Source of the DNA: an uncultured Alphaproteobacteria bacterium | GTDB taxonomy: Bacteria > Pseudomonadota > Alphaproteobacteria > RF32 > CAG-239 | Assembly: GCA_944390905.1 (NCBI GenBank) | Contig: CALXRR010000010.1 | Coordinates: 1-39,981 of the forward strand | Reading direction: 5' to 3' | Length of the DNA: 39,981 bases | Shown here: positions 1 to 9,707 of the stretch, one piece after another | Numbering within the stretch: the first letter of the stretch is position 1 | Layout: each line of letters begins with the position of its first letter | Notes under the pieces: generated by a model | Databases searched by the model: none | Told to the model about the DNA's origin: nothing | What the model saw: only the letters and a program-made list of their open reading frames with translations | Translations under genes and position numbers: made by a program

Positions 1-145
1 GAAAAATTCACCTACCTCTATGTAGGCTAAAATTTTTCTCACCCTTGATGCCTACAACTCGACTCATTCTCCGACCGCGGGCTGGTCGTGTATGGTCGAT
101 TTGGGTGTTATCGGTATGAAATGTTAATTTAAAAGGGGAGAAGTT
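1..145. other. Intergenic leader upstream of rnhB with an edge hairpin
   Basis: No gene is supported here. Bases 1-38 form an interrupted inverted repeat: GAAAAATT (1-8) pairs with AATTTTTC (31-38) and CCTAC (11-15) pairs with GTAGG (22-26). This could be the terminator of a gene left of the window or a dispersed palindrome. A GANTC site (GACTC) lies at 61-65, relevant because ccrM is encoded nearby. A purine-rich ribosome binding site (AGGGGAGAAG) precedes the rnhB start. I see no convincing promoter. Confidence 0.4.
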
Positions 146-772
146 ATGCCAGATTTTGAGATTGAAGACAAATTTGATGGTTATGTCGCCGGTATTGATG
201 AAGCAGGAAGAGGGCCATGGGCCGGCCCCGTGGTGGCCGGTGCGGTTGTCATCTTAGATCGCAATTTGCCCGATATTCTTTTAAATGGATTGGATGATTC
301 TAAAAAACTTTCACCTTCTAAACGAGAAAAACTTTATAACGCTTTGTTAGAACAAGAAAAGCTCGGTAAAGTCAGTATCGGCATCGGTGAGGCATCTTGT
401 GAAGAAATTGACAGCTTAAATATTTTGCAAGCAACTTTTTTGGCGATGAAACGTGCCGAGCAAAAGCTTAAACTTTGTCCGGTGGCGGCCTTAATTGACG
501 GCAATCAACTGCCGCACGAGTTTCCCGTAAAAGCTAAAACTGTGATTAAGGGCGACGCCAAGTCGTATTCAATCGCGGCGGCCTCAATTATGGCAAAAGT
601 TTATCGTGACCATTATATGGCTAAACTGGCTGAAAAATACCCTTATTACGGTTTTGAAAAAAATGCCGGATATGGCACCAAAGCACATATCAACGGCTTG
701 AAAGAATATGGAATTATTGAGGGTGTGCATCGCAAGTCTTATAAACCGATACAAGAGTTTTTGCAAAAATAG
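146..772 (+). CDS. rnhB: Ribonuclease HII
   Basis: Ribonuclease HII cleaves the RNA strand of RNA-DNA hybrids and nicks 5' of ribonucleotides misincorporated in DNA. The 208-residue protein has the usual family length. It opens with the signature GIDEAGRGPWAGPVVAGA, giving catalytic D18 and E19. The other acidic residues are D118 (in LIDGN) and D155 (in KVYRD), and the conserved stretch IKGDAKSYSIAAASIMAK is complete. The ATG is preceded by a strong purine-rich ribosome binding site. A terminator follows directly, so it is probably monocistronic here, although ccrM lies 2 kb downstream as in many alphaproteobacteria. The L usually found in GPLAGP is W here, which is minor. Confidence 0.97.
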   Translation: MPDFEIEDKFDGYVAGIDEAGRGPWAGPVVAGAVVILDRNLPDILLNGLDDSKKLSPSKREKLYNALLEQEKLGKVSIGIGEASCEEIDSLNILQATFLAMKRAEQKLKLCPVAALIDGNQLPHEFPVKAKTVIKGDAKSYSIAAASIMAKVYRDHYMAKLAEKYPYYGFEKNAGYGTKAHINGLKEYGIIEGVHRKSYKPIQEFLQK

Positions 773-794
773 CTCTAAATATAATTTTTTTTAG

Positions 795-833
795 TTTGGC
801 AAGTAAAATAAAACTTGCCAAATTTTGTTTTTG
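795..833 (+). terminator. Rho-independent terminator after rnhB
   Basis: TTTGGCAAGT (795-804) and ACTTGCCAAA (813-822) form a perfect 10-bp stem with an 8-base loop. A T-rich tail follows. Confidence 0.85.
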
Positions 834-888
834 TGTCTAAAATGAGGGCGAAATAATTTATTATGTCTAATTTATAATTCTTTATATT

Positions 889-1494
889 ATGGAAAAGTTG
901 TCTTATAACGAGCGCTTGGCGCTGATTAGGTTTCAGGTTTCGATGTTGGCTGAGGTCAAAGAAGCAACGCTGATTGCCAATGACAAAGTGTTCTATTTAT
1001 TATTGGATACCTTGAGTAAACTTGATGGACGAATTGAGCTACGGCGCGGGTTTGAGTATTTTCGGGAGACGCCTGAAGATGAATCCTTCAATGGATTTGT
1101 TGAAGCGGAACTTGACAGGTACTTTCAAGAGTTTTGGCAGATTTGCAATGACTTTGACAAAGACAGTTCTCCCTTGCAGGAGTGTAGTGATGCCTTTGCA
1201 ACGGTGTTGGCTTCAATGTATGTCATAAGCAAAGATTATGATGCTTTTATTACCAAAATTGCACGTCATTTTTGTTTGTGGGCGGAAATGTATGATTATA
1301 AAATGCTGGTTAAAGTTTTGGCCGCGTTTGATTATCAAACTTTCCGTGAAATGCTTGATAAGTGGAGCGCAGCTCTGGATGAGTATTGTAATAATACATT
1401 GTCGGTAAAGGAGAGGGCTAAGTTTATGAGGCTTCAATATTTATTGACGGTTATTACTGAAATGTTTGATAGTTTAACAAATAAAAATCAATAA
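889..1494 (+). CDS. Unknown helical protein, single-module relative of the next gene
   Basis: I do not recognise this 201-residue protein. It has no signal peptide, membrane segment or cysteine cluster, is predicted mostly helical, and is likely cytoplasmic. Residues around DAFATVLASMYVISKDY match NAYMGALAAIYVNELNKEEF in the downstream protein in pattern and spacing, including the following aromatic and acidic helix, so the two are probably paralogues. The start has no visible Shine-Dalgarno sequence. The leader is very AT-rich and contains TGTCTAATTT, also found before the gene at 9784. It is 3 bases upstream of the next gene and so probably co-transcribed. No function is assigned. Confidence 0.75.
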   Translation: MEKLSYNERLALIRFQVSMLAEVKEATLIANDKVFYLLLDTLSKLDGRIELRRGFEYFRETPEDESFNGFVEAELDRYFQEFWQICNDFDKDSSPLQECSDAFATVLASMYVISKDYDAFITKIARHFCLWAEMYDYKMLVKVLAAFDYQTFREMLDKWSAALDEYCNNTLSVKERAKFMRLQYLLTVITEMFDSLTNKNQ

Positions 1495-1497
1495 GTT

Positions 1498-2610
1498 ATG
1501 AATGCTTTTCAACTCAGAAGTCATTTTTTTGCCATTAAAAACTATAGTGTGACTTTGGCAATGATGAATGATGTGTTTTTTTCCGGCGATAATAAGCAAT
1601 TTGCAAAGGTGTTGAAGCATATTGAGCTGGAAAACTCTGATAAAGAGTTTTTGCGGCAGCTGGAAGATGTATATGAAAACCAAGATGGCGAAGGGCTGGG
1701 ATATTTGTTGTTGGCTGAAAACCAAAAAAATGCCAAAACGTTTTGGACGCTGATGGCAGGAATTGAGAATTTTGCCGAGGTGTATCCTAAAATTCGTAAT
1801 GCTTATATGGGCGCATTGGCCGCGATTTATGTCAATGAGCTTAATAAAGAAGAGTTTTTTGGGAATTTGATTGATGTGGTTTCTAAATTACGAATCTATG
1901 AGAATTATGAATTCTTGGATGAGTTTTCTCAGCAGGTATCAGCAAGACTGGGGGTCGAAATCAATTTGATATCCCAAAATAATATGCAGCAAGGCGATTG
2001 GTTTGTGGAACTGTACAAGACTCTGGTGAGCTGCAAGTATATTTTGGTTAGCTTGAGTATGCTGGAGCACGCTTTCTATGAGGGGTCAGAAGCTCAATTT
2101 GAGGCTTGGAACGCTCAGCTGCGGGTGTTTTATCATCATGATGAATTGGTCGACGCTCTGAAGGATTTGTTTGATAATTCTTCGTTGGATGAAGATAACG
2201 ATGAATTCAAATATACCGAAGAATTGACCAATTTGTTTAGCTCTATGGCGATAGAGACGGCTAATGTCTTTTTCAATAAATGTGAAAGCAATACGAAGAG
2301 GCTGGAAACATTAGGTGAAGCGGATCTTGTGGATTTGCAAAGAATTGTTGCCGATGTGTTTGCCGATATGGTGTATGACTTGCATTTGCAGAAGTTTGAT
2401 GTCTACGGACGGATGGCTAAGTTGTTGAGTTCGTGGTGTAATTGCATTGATGCTGATTTTGTCAGGGAGATTTGCAATAATGTTCCGAGCGATAAAGAAT
2501 ATTTGTTCTTGGCGACTCTGCGAAAGGTAACCAACAGTAGTGGTGGTCGCGTTGAACTCTCTGATTTGTTGACCGAGTTCGTGCAGTCGCAAAAGCCAGA
2601 TTGCAACTAA
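1498..2610 (+). CDS. Unknown helical protein with an internal duplication
   Basis: This 370-residue protein is unrecognised, acidic and helical, with no signal peptide or membrane segment. It appears to contain two copies of one module of about 190 residues. The start, around LRSHFFAIKNYSVTLAMMND, resembles the region near residue 172, LYKTLVSCKYILVSLSMLEH. Each is followed by an FxxG(D/S) turn and an acidic helix. The second half of each module also matches: AYMGALAAIYVNELNKEEF compared with VFADMVYDLHLQKFDVY. The preceding gene looks like a single copy of this module. The ATG lies 3 bases after the upstream stop, and a strong terminator follows. The domain duplication is inference from reading by eye. 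Confidence 0.75.
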   Translation: MNAFQLRSHFFAIKNYSVTLAMMNDVFFSGDNKQFAKVLKHIELENSDKEFLRQLEDVYENQDGEGLGYLLLAENQKNAKTFWTLMAGIENFAEVYPKIRNAYMGALAAIYVNELNKEEFFGNLIDVVSKLRIYENYEFLDEFSQQVSARLGVEINLISQNNMQQGDWFVELYKTLVSCKYILVSLSMLEHAFYEGSEAQFEAWNAQLRVFYHHDELVDALKDLFDNSSLDEDNDEFKYTEELTNLFSSMAIETANVFFNKCESNTKRLETLGEADLVDLQRIVADVFADMVYDLHLQKFDVYGRMAKLLSSWCNCIDADFVREICNNVPSDKEYLFLATLRKVTNSSGGRVELSDLLTEFVQSQKPDCN

Positions 2611-2628
2611 GTCTATATTATTTAATAA

Positions 2629-2664
2629 AAAACTGCGGTTTGTGTGAGAACCGCAGTTTTTTTT
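2629..2664 (+). terminator. Rho-independent terminator after the helical-protein pair
   Basis: AAAACTGCGGTT (2629-2640) and AACCGCAGTTTT (2649-2660) form a perfect 12-bp stem with an 8-base loop, followed by more T residues. Confidence 0.92.
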
Positions 2665-2715
2665 GTTGCGTTAATAAAATTATAACCTTATTCTCTCATA
2701 ATGTGAACAGTGTGA

Positions 2716-3843
<1,128 letters not shown>

Positions 3844-3867
3844 TGTGGAGTTTGACTTGCAAAGATA

Positions 3868-5022
3868 ATGAATATTAATAAGTGGCATATACCTGCAGAA
3901 GGCGAAAACAAGGGGCTTGCTCGTTGTGGTTTGGATGAGCAAGCTCGTCCTGTTTATGCTGCTATTGATTTGGGTACAACTTCTTGCAGGTTGGTAATAG
4001 CCTCGCCAACGCCTACGTCTTTTCAGGTGATTGAAACCTTTTCTAAGGTTACACGTTTGGGCGAGGGGATTATTCAGGATAATGAGCTTTCAAAACATGC
4101 CATTCGCCGGACGGTGGCGGCGCTTAAGGTTTGTGCCGGCGTGATTAATGAATATGCTCCGATTTGCAAAGCTCGTTATGTGGCTACGGCAGCTTGCCGC
4201 AGAGCGAAAAATTGTCAGGAGTTTTTGAGCTTGGTTAAGCGTGAGACCGGGCTTGTTATTGAGACAATCTCTTCTAAAGAAGAAGCAAGATTAGCAGTTG
4301 TGGGGTGTATCCCGCTGTTGAATCGTTGTATAAAACGGACATTGGTGTTTGATATTGGCGGCGGTTCTACTGAGATTTCTTTGGCCAGAATTACTAATAC
4401 GGGTAAGACTTTTATTGAGGGTTTTGTGTCTTTGCCTTATGGTGTGGTGACTATTTCAGAGGCGTTTCCATCCAAAGATTTGACTGATTTGGCTTATAAT
4501 ACAATTATTGAGCGGACGCATAAGATATTAAAAGAGTTTGATGACAAGTATAAGATTTTTCAGGCTATTCAAAATCAAGAAATTCAGATTATAGGTACTT
4601 CGGGGACGGTGACGGTTTTGGGAGCGGTGCATCTTAACCTTAATCGTTATAATCGTTCGGCTGTCGATGGGATATCTATTTCAAAACGCGATATATATCG
4701 CGCTATTAATAAAATTAAGATGTTGGGTGATGATGGCCGCAAAAAACACCCATGTATCGGAGCTCAAAAAGCTGATTTGACGATGGCTGGGTGCGCTATA
4801 ATTGAGGCTTTATGTTCTTTTTGGCCAATTGCTGAAATTACGGTGGCCGATAGAGGTATTAGGGAAGGTATTTTGCTTGATTTGATGCATCAAAATCAGA
4901 AATATCCCAATAAAGTTCAGAAAAAACACGGGAGAAGGGGACCTTATGGCCGCTCGTGGAAAAATACTCGCAGGACTGAAACTGCTAAAAGAAATGTTGT
5001 CAATAAAAACAAGGATGTTTGA
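3868..5022 (+). CDS. Ppx/GppA family phosphatase, canonical copy
   Basis: This belongs to the exopolyphosphatase / pppGpp phosphohydrolase family with the actin-like ATPase fold. The first phosphate loop AAIDLGTTSCRLVIA lies near residue 30. EEARL carries the glutamate equivalent to E. coli Ppx E121. The second phosphate loop is FDIGGGSTEIS, followed by GTSGTVTVLG and the C-terminal VADRGIREGIL. All family landmarks are present. At 384 residues it is a short-form Ppx without an added HD domain. The last ~40 residues are basic and low in complexity. It is followed immediately by a second family member and then rlmE, a common alphaproteobacterial neighbourhood. The choice between polyphosphate and pppGpp as substrate cannot be made from sequence. 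Confidence 0.92.
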   Translation: MNINKWHIPAEGENKGLARCGLDEQARPVYAAIDLGTTSCRLVIASPTPTSFQVIETFSKVTRLGEGIIQDNELSKHAIRRTVAALKVCAGVINEYAPICKARYVATAACRRAKNCQEFLSLVKRETGLVIETISSKEEARLAVVGCIPLLNRCIKRTLVFDIGGGSTEISLARITNTGKTFIEGFVSLPYGVVTISEAFPSKDLTDLAYNTIIERTHKILKEFDDKYKIFQAIQNQEIQIIGTSGTVTVLGAVHLNLNRYNRSAVDGISISKRDIYRAINKIKMLGDDGRKKHPCIGAQKADLTMAGCAIIEALCSFWPIAEITVADRGIREGILLDLMHQNQKYPNKVQKKHGRRGPYGRSWKNTRRTETAKRNVVNKNKDV

Positions 5023-5023
5023 T

Positions 5024-6037
5024 ATGGAAGAAAGATGTTTTGCCGCTATTGATTTAGGTACAAATTCTTGCCGCTTAAAGATAGTAGACGCCAAAGGACG
5101 GAAAGTTTATCAAGATTCAGTTCCGACTAAATTGGGCGAAGGTTTGCAGGCTCAGATGATGTTGACGCCAGAGGCGCTAGATCGAGGAATGGAGTGCTTT
5201 TGCCAATATGCGCAAATATTATCCAAGTATAATGTTGTAAAAATACGAGCTATTGCTACGGAGGCTTGCCGTTTGGCTAAAAATGCGGGGGACTTTATTC
5301 GCAAAGTGTATGAAAAAACCGGAATATCAATTGAGATTGTCTCCCCTTATGAAGAGGCTCGCCTTAATTTGTGTGGTGCGATATCCCATGTGCGTGAAAA
5401 AACACCTTATGTGGTAGTAATCGATTTAGGGGGAGGTTCTACTGAAATATGTTTGGCTACTAATAATGCAAATCCTGAAATCTTAACTACGGTATCAATA
5501 CCTTGGGGGGCAATTACGGCATCAGATGCTTTTGGCTTGGCTACATATAATCCAGAAGGTGCCAAACGGTTGTCGGTTGAGATTAATCGCTGGGTAGAAG
5601 GTTTTAAGAAAAGCAGTAATTTTAATGGTGTGGTACAGGATTGTTGTTGTGTGGCTACATCGAGTACGCCGTTGCGATTGGCTGCTTTGATAAAAAAACA
5701 TTCGACTTATGATCGAGATAAGTGTGACGGTCTTAAATTTAATGCTAAAGATGTTGAGAAAACGCTTGAGGCTCTGAAGTCTATGACTGTGGAGGATATG
5801 GCGCAGAACCCTTGTATCGGTGAGCGTCGTTCTAATATCTTTTTTGCAGCTGTATATATGTTTAATGATATTTGCAGTGGTTTAGGGATTGATTCAATTA
5901 TTGCGTCTTTGCGTAGTGCTAAGGACGGTATTGTGGAAGAGTTGATTAAAAATGACAAAGTTAACCAAATCAGCCAAGGAAGTGCGCGGTCGCAAAATCT
6001 TGGCAGTTCGAGTAAAAACAGCAAAGTCAAGAAGTAA
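5024..6037 (+). CDS. Ppx/GppA family paralogue with degenerate C-terminal motifs
   Basis: This is a second Ppx/GppA protein in tandem with the first. The N-terminal lobe is intact: FAAIDLGTNSCRLKIV, ATEACRLAKN, EEARL with the catalytic glutamate, and VIDLGGGSTEICLA. The C-terminal lobe has drifted. The GTSGT loop of the first copy reads CVATSSTPLRL here, and the DRGIREGIL motif reads SLRSAKDGIVEEL. Two starts are possible. ATG 5024 is one base after the upstream stop, with AAGGA 8 bases before it. ATG 4946 adds 26 residues, overlaps the upstream gene by 77 bases, and has GGAGAAGGGG just before it. I prefer 5024. The protein may have changed substrate or become regulatory. The 3' end overlaps rlmE. 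Confidence 0.85.
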   Translation: MEERCFAAIDLGTNSCRLKIVDAKGRKVYQDSVPTKLGEGLQAQMMLTPEALDRGMECFCQYAQILSKYNVVKIRAIATEACRLAKNAGDFIRKVYEKTGISIEIVSPYEEARLNLCGAISHVREKTPYVVVIDLGGGSTEICLATNNANPEILTTVSIPWGAITASDAFGLATYNPEGAKRLSVEINRWVEGFKKSSNFNGVVQDCCCVATSSTPLRLAALIKKHSTYDRDKCDGLKFNAKDVEKTLEALKSMTVEDMAQNPCIGERRSNIFFAAVYMFNDICSGLGIDSIIASLRSAKDGIVEELIKNDKVNQISQGSARSQNLGSSSKNSKVKK

Positions 6038-6653
6038 GTCTTCTACTAAGTGGTTGAATCGGCAACTTAATGACCCTTATGTGGCGGAAGCTCAGCGCAG
6101 AGGGTATCGTTCTCGTGCGGCTTTTAAGTTGATTCAGCTTGATGAAAAATTTCACTTTCTTGGTAAAGGAAAGCGAATCGTTGATTTGGGATGTGCTCCT
6201 GGGGGCTGGACACAGGTTGCGGTGATGCGCAATAAAGGTGCCGGAAAAGTGGTTGGAATTGATATTTTGGAGACACAGCCAGTGGAAGGTGCAACTCTGA
6301 TTCAACAGGACTTTACCGAACCGGAAGCGGCTGACAGACTCAAAGAGTTGCTGAACGGTGAGGCGGATATTGTGATGAGTGATATGGCGGCGAATACTAC
6401 CGGACACCAGCAGACAGACCATTTGCGAACCATTGCTTTGGTGGAGATTGCTTATGAGTTTGCTAAGGAAGTTTTGGCCGAAGGTGGGATATTTATTACC
6501 AAAGTCTTCAAAGGCGGAATGGAAAATACTTTGCTTGCTGATGTGAAGAAAAACTTCAAAAAAGTGGCTCATGCCAAGCCTGATGCCAGTCGTGAAGGGT
6601 CTCCGGAGGAGTATTTGGTGGCGATGGGATTTCATAAACAAAATAAGGAGTAA
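5952..6653 (+). CDS. rlmE: 23S rRNA 2'-O-methyltransferase RlmE (FtsJ)
   Basis: RlmE methylates the ribose of U2552 (E. coli numbering) in the 23S rRNA A-loop during late 50S assembly. The 233-residue protein shows RSRAAFKL (K59), the SAM loop VDLGCAPGGWTQVA (77-90), SDMAANTTGH (D144), FITKVFKGG (K184) and EEYLVAMGF (E220), which is the K-D-K-E tetrad of the family. The basic N-terminal arm VRVKTAKSRSKSSTKWL is typical of alphaproteobacterial RlmE. The chosen ATG lies inside the end of the ppx paralogue, an 86-base overlap. A GTG at 5982, closely preceded by AAGGA, is an alternative start. The operon with ppx/gppA is conserved in the class. Confidence 0.95.
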   Translation: MTKLTKSAKEVRGRKILAVRVKTAKSRSKSSTKWLNRQLNDPYVAEAQRRGYRSRAAFKLIQLDEKFHFLGKGKRIVDLGCAPGGWTQVAVMRNKGAGKVVGIDILETQPVEGATLIQQDFTEPEAADRLKELLNGEADIVMSDMAANTTGHQQTDHLRTIALVEIAYEFAKEVLAEGGIFITKVFKGGMENTLLADVKKNFKKVAHAKPDASREGSPEEYLVAMGFHKQNKE

Positions 6654-6661
6654 AATTTTAT

Positions 6662-6685
6662 TTGACATTTTGTCTATAATGGAAT
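6662..6685 (+). promoter_or_regulatory. Putative promoter region with a shared 14-mer
   Basis: TTGACA at 6662-6667 is a perfect -35 hexamer inside the 14-mer TTGACATTTTGTCT. The same 14-mer occurs at 9708-9721, upstream of another unknown gene. A -10 match at normal spacing is only approximate (TAATGT at 6685-6690). It lies between rlmE and the unknown gene at 6737. Confidence 0.4.
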
Positions 6686-6736
6686 AATGTTTGCGTTATA
6701 AAGTGATTATTTTGTTTAATTTAAATTAGTATAATT

Positions 6737-7360
6737 ATGAGACAGTTTGTGGCAAGACTTCAAGTCGATGTAGCATCTTTATTGCGTAGGAAAATTACGG
6801 AGAAATCAGTGCGGAAAGCTTTGACACAAGTGCTTGAAAATGCAGGGTATAGTGTGGCAAAGCAAATTAGTTTCGGAAATGTGATTTCGGTGTTGACGTT
6901 TGATAAATGTTCATCTGGTGATAATGAAAAGACCAATTTGTTTTACTGGTTGGATATTAAAAAAGACGGGTATGAGTTTGTAGCATTGTTTAAGCCGTTT
7001 GTGCCTTTTATTTATATTACGGAAAAATCAGATGTGTTCTTTGCGGAGGAGTTTTCTTATGCAAAGTTTGATTTTCTCTTGGGATATAGCGCCGGAGGAG
7101 GTGCTTTGCAGACTGCACATTATCTGAAATGCTACAAATTGAGGTGTTGGATTAGGCTTGGATTGCTGTGGGGCGGTGTTAATTTGTTCCCGACAGCTGT
7201 GATTGAAGAAAGCATACATTTGCCGAAGCCTAGTGCTTATAGCGGTGAGCCTTTGAGCAAGGTATTTGCCTCTTTGACCAGAGGGTCTGTTTCCAGCAAG
7301 GTTGAATATAACTTTGGGGCGGAAAATGTGGCTGATTTGGTGAAAAGGTTGAAGTTTTGA
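6737..7360 (+). CDS. Unknown 207-residue protein
   Basis: I do not recognise this protein. It has no signal peptide and no clear catalytic motif. The N-terminal ~50 residues look like a small alpha/beta unit. The middle holds several aromatic and hydrophobic strands (YEFVALFKPFVPFIYI), then a glycine run GYSAGGGALQ, then a hydrophobic stretch with two cysteines (YLKCYKLRCWIRLGLLWGG). The C-terminal 60 residues are polar. The start lacks a Shine-Dalgarno sequence and follows an AT-rich leader ending in TATAATT, as do the other unknown genes nearby. The coding quality of the frame is good and a strong terminator follows. No function is proposed. Confidence 0.7.
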   Translation: MRQFVARLQVDVASLLRRKITEKSVRKALTQVLENAGYSVAKQISFGNVISVLTFDKCSSGDNEKTNLFYWLDIKKDGYEFVALFKPFVPFIYITEKSDVFFAEEFSYAKFDFLLGYSAGGGALQTAHYLKCYKLRCWIRLGLLWGGVNLFPTAVIEESIHLPKPSAYSGEPLSKVFASLTRGSVSSKVEYNFGAENVADLVKRLKF

Positions 7361-7370
7361 CCTATTGAAA

Positions 7371-7412
7371 AAAATGGTTTGAAAGTTGTTGCTTTCAAAC
7401 CATTTTGTTTTA
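7371..7412 (+). terminator. Rho-independent terminator
   Basis: AAAATGGTTTGAAAG (7371-7385) and CTTTCAAACCATTTT (7392-7406) form a perfect 15-bp stem with a 6-base loop. A T-rich stretch follows. Confidence 0.9.
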
Positions 7413-7441
7413 TCATAAAGGCAAATGATTAGGAGAAAATG

Positions 7442-8653
7442 ATGAAAAACGGTGCAAGATATAGAGCAGTTGCAGAAATTTTAGAAGCTGTATTTGAGGA
7501 TAAACAGCCGGCAGATAATATTATAAATACTTATTTGCGAGAGAGAAAATACATCGGCTCAAAAGACCGGCGCTTTATTGTAGGAAAAGCGTGGGATATT
7601 ATAAGGCATAGGCGGAGGTTGTGTTTTGAAGCCGGTGGTGAAGATGTTCGCAAGATGTTGCTGGTGTATTTGAAAGATGAAGATTTGGATTTGATATTTG
7701 GGGCAGATGAGTATGCTTTGCCGGCGCTTTCAAAAGAGGAGAAAATTTGGCTTAAATCTTTGGAAACAGAACTTTATCCGATAGATGTAGAACTGGAGAC
7801 GCCTAAATGGCTGTTTGATAAAATTGGCAATGAGGCGTTGTTACGGGCGATGAATACAACAGCTCCGGCTGATTTGCGAATTAATACGGCTTGTGGGAGA
7901 GATGAGGTATTGGCTAAGCTGCGAGGTGAGGGGTTGTTTTTTGCCAAAGCTCCTTATTCTCCGATTGGTATTCGCTCAGAAGAAAGGGTGAACCTGAATA
8001 ACTGTATGGCTTATCAGAATGGTGAGATTGATGTGCAGGATGAGGCTTCGCAGTTGGCGTCAATTTTGTGTGATGCGCGTCCAGATTTGGAAATTATGGA
8101 TTATTGTGCCGGAGCAGGGGGCAAAACCTTGACAATGTTATATTTAATGCATAACCAAGGCAAAATAGCGGTGCATGACATCAATTGGGGGCGTTTGGAG
8201 GCGATTAAAGACCGAGCTGTGCGTTTGGGGGCAAAAGAGTTTGAGATTGTAAAAGATTTGGGTGACAAAAAGTATGATTTGTTTATTTTGGATGCGCCAT
8301 GTTCTGGGAGCGGAACGTGGCGGCGCAGTCCGGATGCAAAATTTAGGCTTGTTCCGGAAAAGCTAAATGAAATTGTAAATATTCAACGCCAAGTGCTTGA
8401 TAAAGCATATGAACATACCAAGCGAGGAGGGCGTATTGTTTATATGACTTGCTCAATTTTGGAAGATGAAAACCAAAGGAACGCTAAGTGGTTTGAGGCA
8501 AAATATCCGGATGTGAAACGGGTGGATTTGCGCCAGTTATGGGCGCATAAATTAGATGTACGTTGCCCGTTTGAGCGTGATGATGAGGCAGTGTTTTCGC
8601 CATTGTTGACCGGTACCGATGGTTTTTATTTTGTGATGTTTCAAAAAGGTTGA
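7442..8653 (+). CDS. RsmB/NOP2-family RNA cytosine-5 methyltransferase
   Basis: This is a SAM-dependent m5C methyltransferase of the RsmB/Nop2/NSun family. The helical NusB-like N-terminal region (about residues 1-130) is followed by the catalytic domain. That domain has the SAM loop CAGAGGKTL near residue 221, the motif IV cysteine in DAPCSGSGTW near 284, and the catalytic cysteine in MTCSIL near 335. Both cysteines needed for catalysis and product release are present. ATG 7439 and ATG 7442 are adjacent; AGGAGA at 7431-7436 favours 7442. Target position (for example C967 of 16S rRNA) is not determinable from sequence, so no symbol is given. It is isolated by a terminator upstream. Confidence 0.9.
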   Translation: MKNGARYRAVAEILEAVFEDKQPADNIINTYLRERKYIGSKDRRFIVGKAWDIIRHRRRLCFEAGGEDVRKMLLVYLKDEDLDLIFGADEYALPALSKEEKIWLKSLETELYPIDVELETPKWLFDKIGNEALLRAMNTTAPADLRINTACGRDEVLAKLRGEGLFFAKAPYSPIGIRSEERVNLNNCMAYQNGEIDVQDEASQLASILCDARPDLEIMDYCAGAGGKTLTMLYLMHNQGKIAVHDINWGRLEAIKDRAVRLGAKEFEIVKDLGDKKYDLFILDAPCSGSGTWRRSPDAKFRLVPEKLNEIVNIQRQVLDKAYEHTKRGGRIVYMTCSILEDENQRNAKWFEAKYPDVKRVDLRQLWAHKLDVRCPFERDDEAVFSPLLTGTDGFYFVMFQKG

Positions 8654-8724
8654 CTTTTAGTGATAACGAATATTATGCGCGTATCTTAATCTATTATTGT
8701 TGAACAAATATAATTATAGGTATT

Positions 8725-9663
8725 ATGAAATGTAGTTTTTCTTTATCTGATTTGGACAGTTTTTTGGTGAAGTTTATGCTGAGCTATTGTCCTGAAAAGG
8801 CTGAAAATTATGAAGTCTTGGGTTTTGAGCTTGAAACTATGCGGAGCTATGAACTGAAGCATATTTATAAGCAGTTGTTAATTTTTGTAAATTTGCGGCA
8901 TATCCATACTAAAGCGTTATATAATGTATGTATGGGAACTTTAAATATGGAGGTGCAGTTTAGTGAAGAACTTGCAAAAGTTACCGGACCTGCAGAACCT
9001 GGAAGCTATAATGGTCGTTTCTTTCAATGTGATTTGATTGAAAATGATGAAGACAAGCTGGAATTGGAATTTTCCTTATATAAGACAATAGGATATTATG
9101 GTTCACATATTGCGGAGATGTTTGGAGCGTTGGCTTTGGCCTCTGATGATGAGCTGATAAGACGAGCTTATTTGCAAAAGGTGGAGCCTGAACCTAAACT
9201 CTTTAATGATGGGAATGCCGGATATGCTTGGAAGTTAGATGAAGGGAAAGCGGTTTTTTTGTATGCTGAAGGTAATGCTTGTCCTGAAGTGTGGCGTAAG
9301 TGTTTGTGGCGAGAGTTGATGCCTTGCGTATTGTACAAAATTGTGCGCCAGCCTAATGGTAAATTTTATTATGCTACGGAAAAAACACTCAGAGTAAGCA
9401 GTAATAAATTTATTACGGCAAAGGAGGCTAAAGCTTTTAAGCCAATGATTTTGCGAAAATATGTCAATGCTAAGTTTTGGGGAATGCCTATTCCGGCGAC
9501 TTATAAAAATGACTGTTGGCTTATGGGCGAGGTTTTAGAGGCTTGTAGAAACTGTTATTTGATATTGGATTTGGTGTCAGGAGAGGTGGAGGCTGTAGAG
9601 GTCTTCTATTTTTATCAACTGGGAGGTTTGGCGTCTCCGGAAAATAAGAATTTTGTTTGGTAA
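8725..9663 (+). CDS. Unknown protein sharing a C-terminal domain with the next gene
   Basis: This 312-residue protein is unrecognised, cytoplasmic by appearance, and rich in Tyr, Phe and Cys. Its C-terminal ~110 residues align by eye with the protein at 9784: GMPIPATYKNDCWLMGE here against GHLIPVYYKSKPYWLVGI there. Both end in LASP/IASP followed by an N-x-x-F tail. The N-terminal halves show no clear similarity. The start has no visible ribosome binding site and follows an AT-rich leader. A terminator separates it from the paralogue, so each gene is transcribed separately. No function is proposed. Confidence 0.7.
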   Translation: MKCSFSLSDLDSFLVKFMLSYCPEKAENYEVLGFELETMRSYELKHIYKQLLIFVNLRHIHTKALYNVCMGTLNMEVQFSEELAKVTGPAEPGSYNGRFFQCDLIENDEDKLELEFSLYKTIGYYGSHIAEMFGALALASDDELIRRAYLQKVEPEPKLFNDGNAGYAWKLDEGKAVFLYAEGNACPEVWRKCLWRELMPCVLYKIVRQPNGKFYYATEKTLRVSSNKFITAKEAKAFKPMILRKYVNAKFWGMPIPATYKNDCWLMGEVLEACRNCYLILDLVSGEVEAVEVFYFYQLGGLASPENKNFVW

Positions 9664-9670
9664 TAACTGA

Positions 9671-9706
9671 AAAAAAGAGTCGTAACTATGGTTGCGACTC
9701 TTTTTT
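9671..9706 (+). terminator. Rho-independent terminator between the paralogues
   Basis: AAAAAAGAGTCGTAAC (9671-9686) pairs with GTTGCGACTCTTTTTT (9691-9706) through one T-G wobble, with a 4-base loop. Confidence 0.9.
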
Positions 9707-9707
9707 C

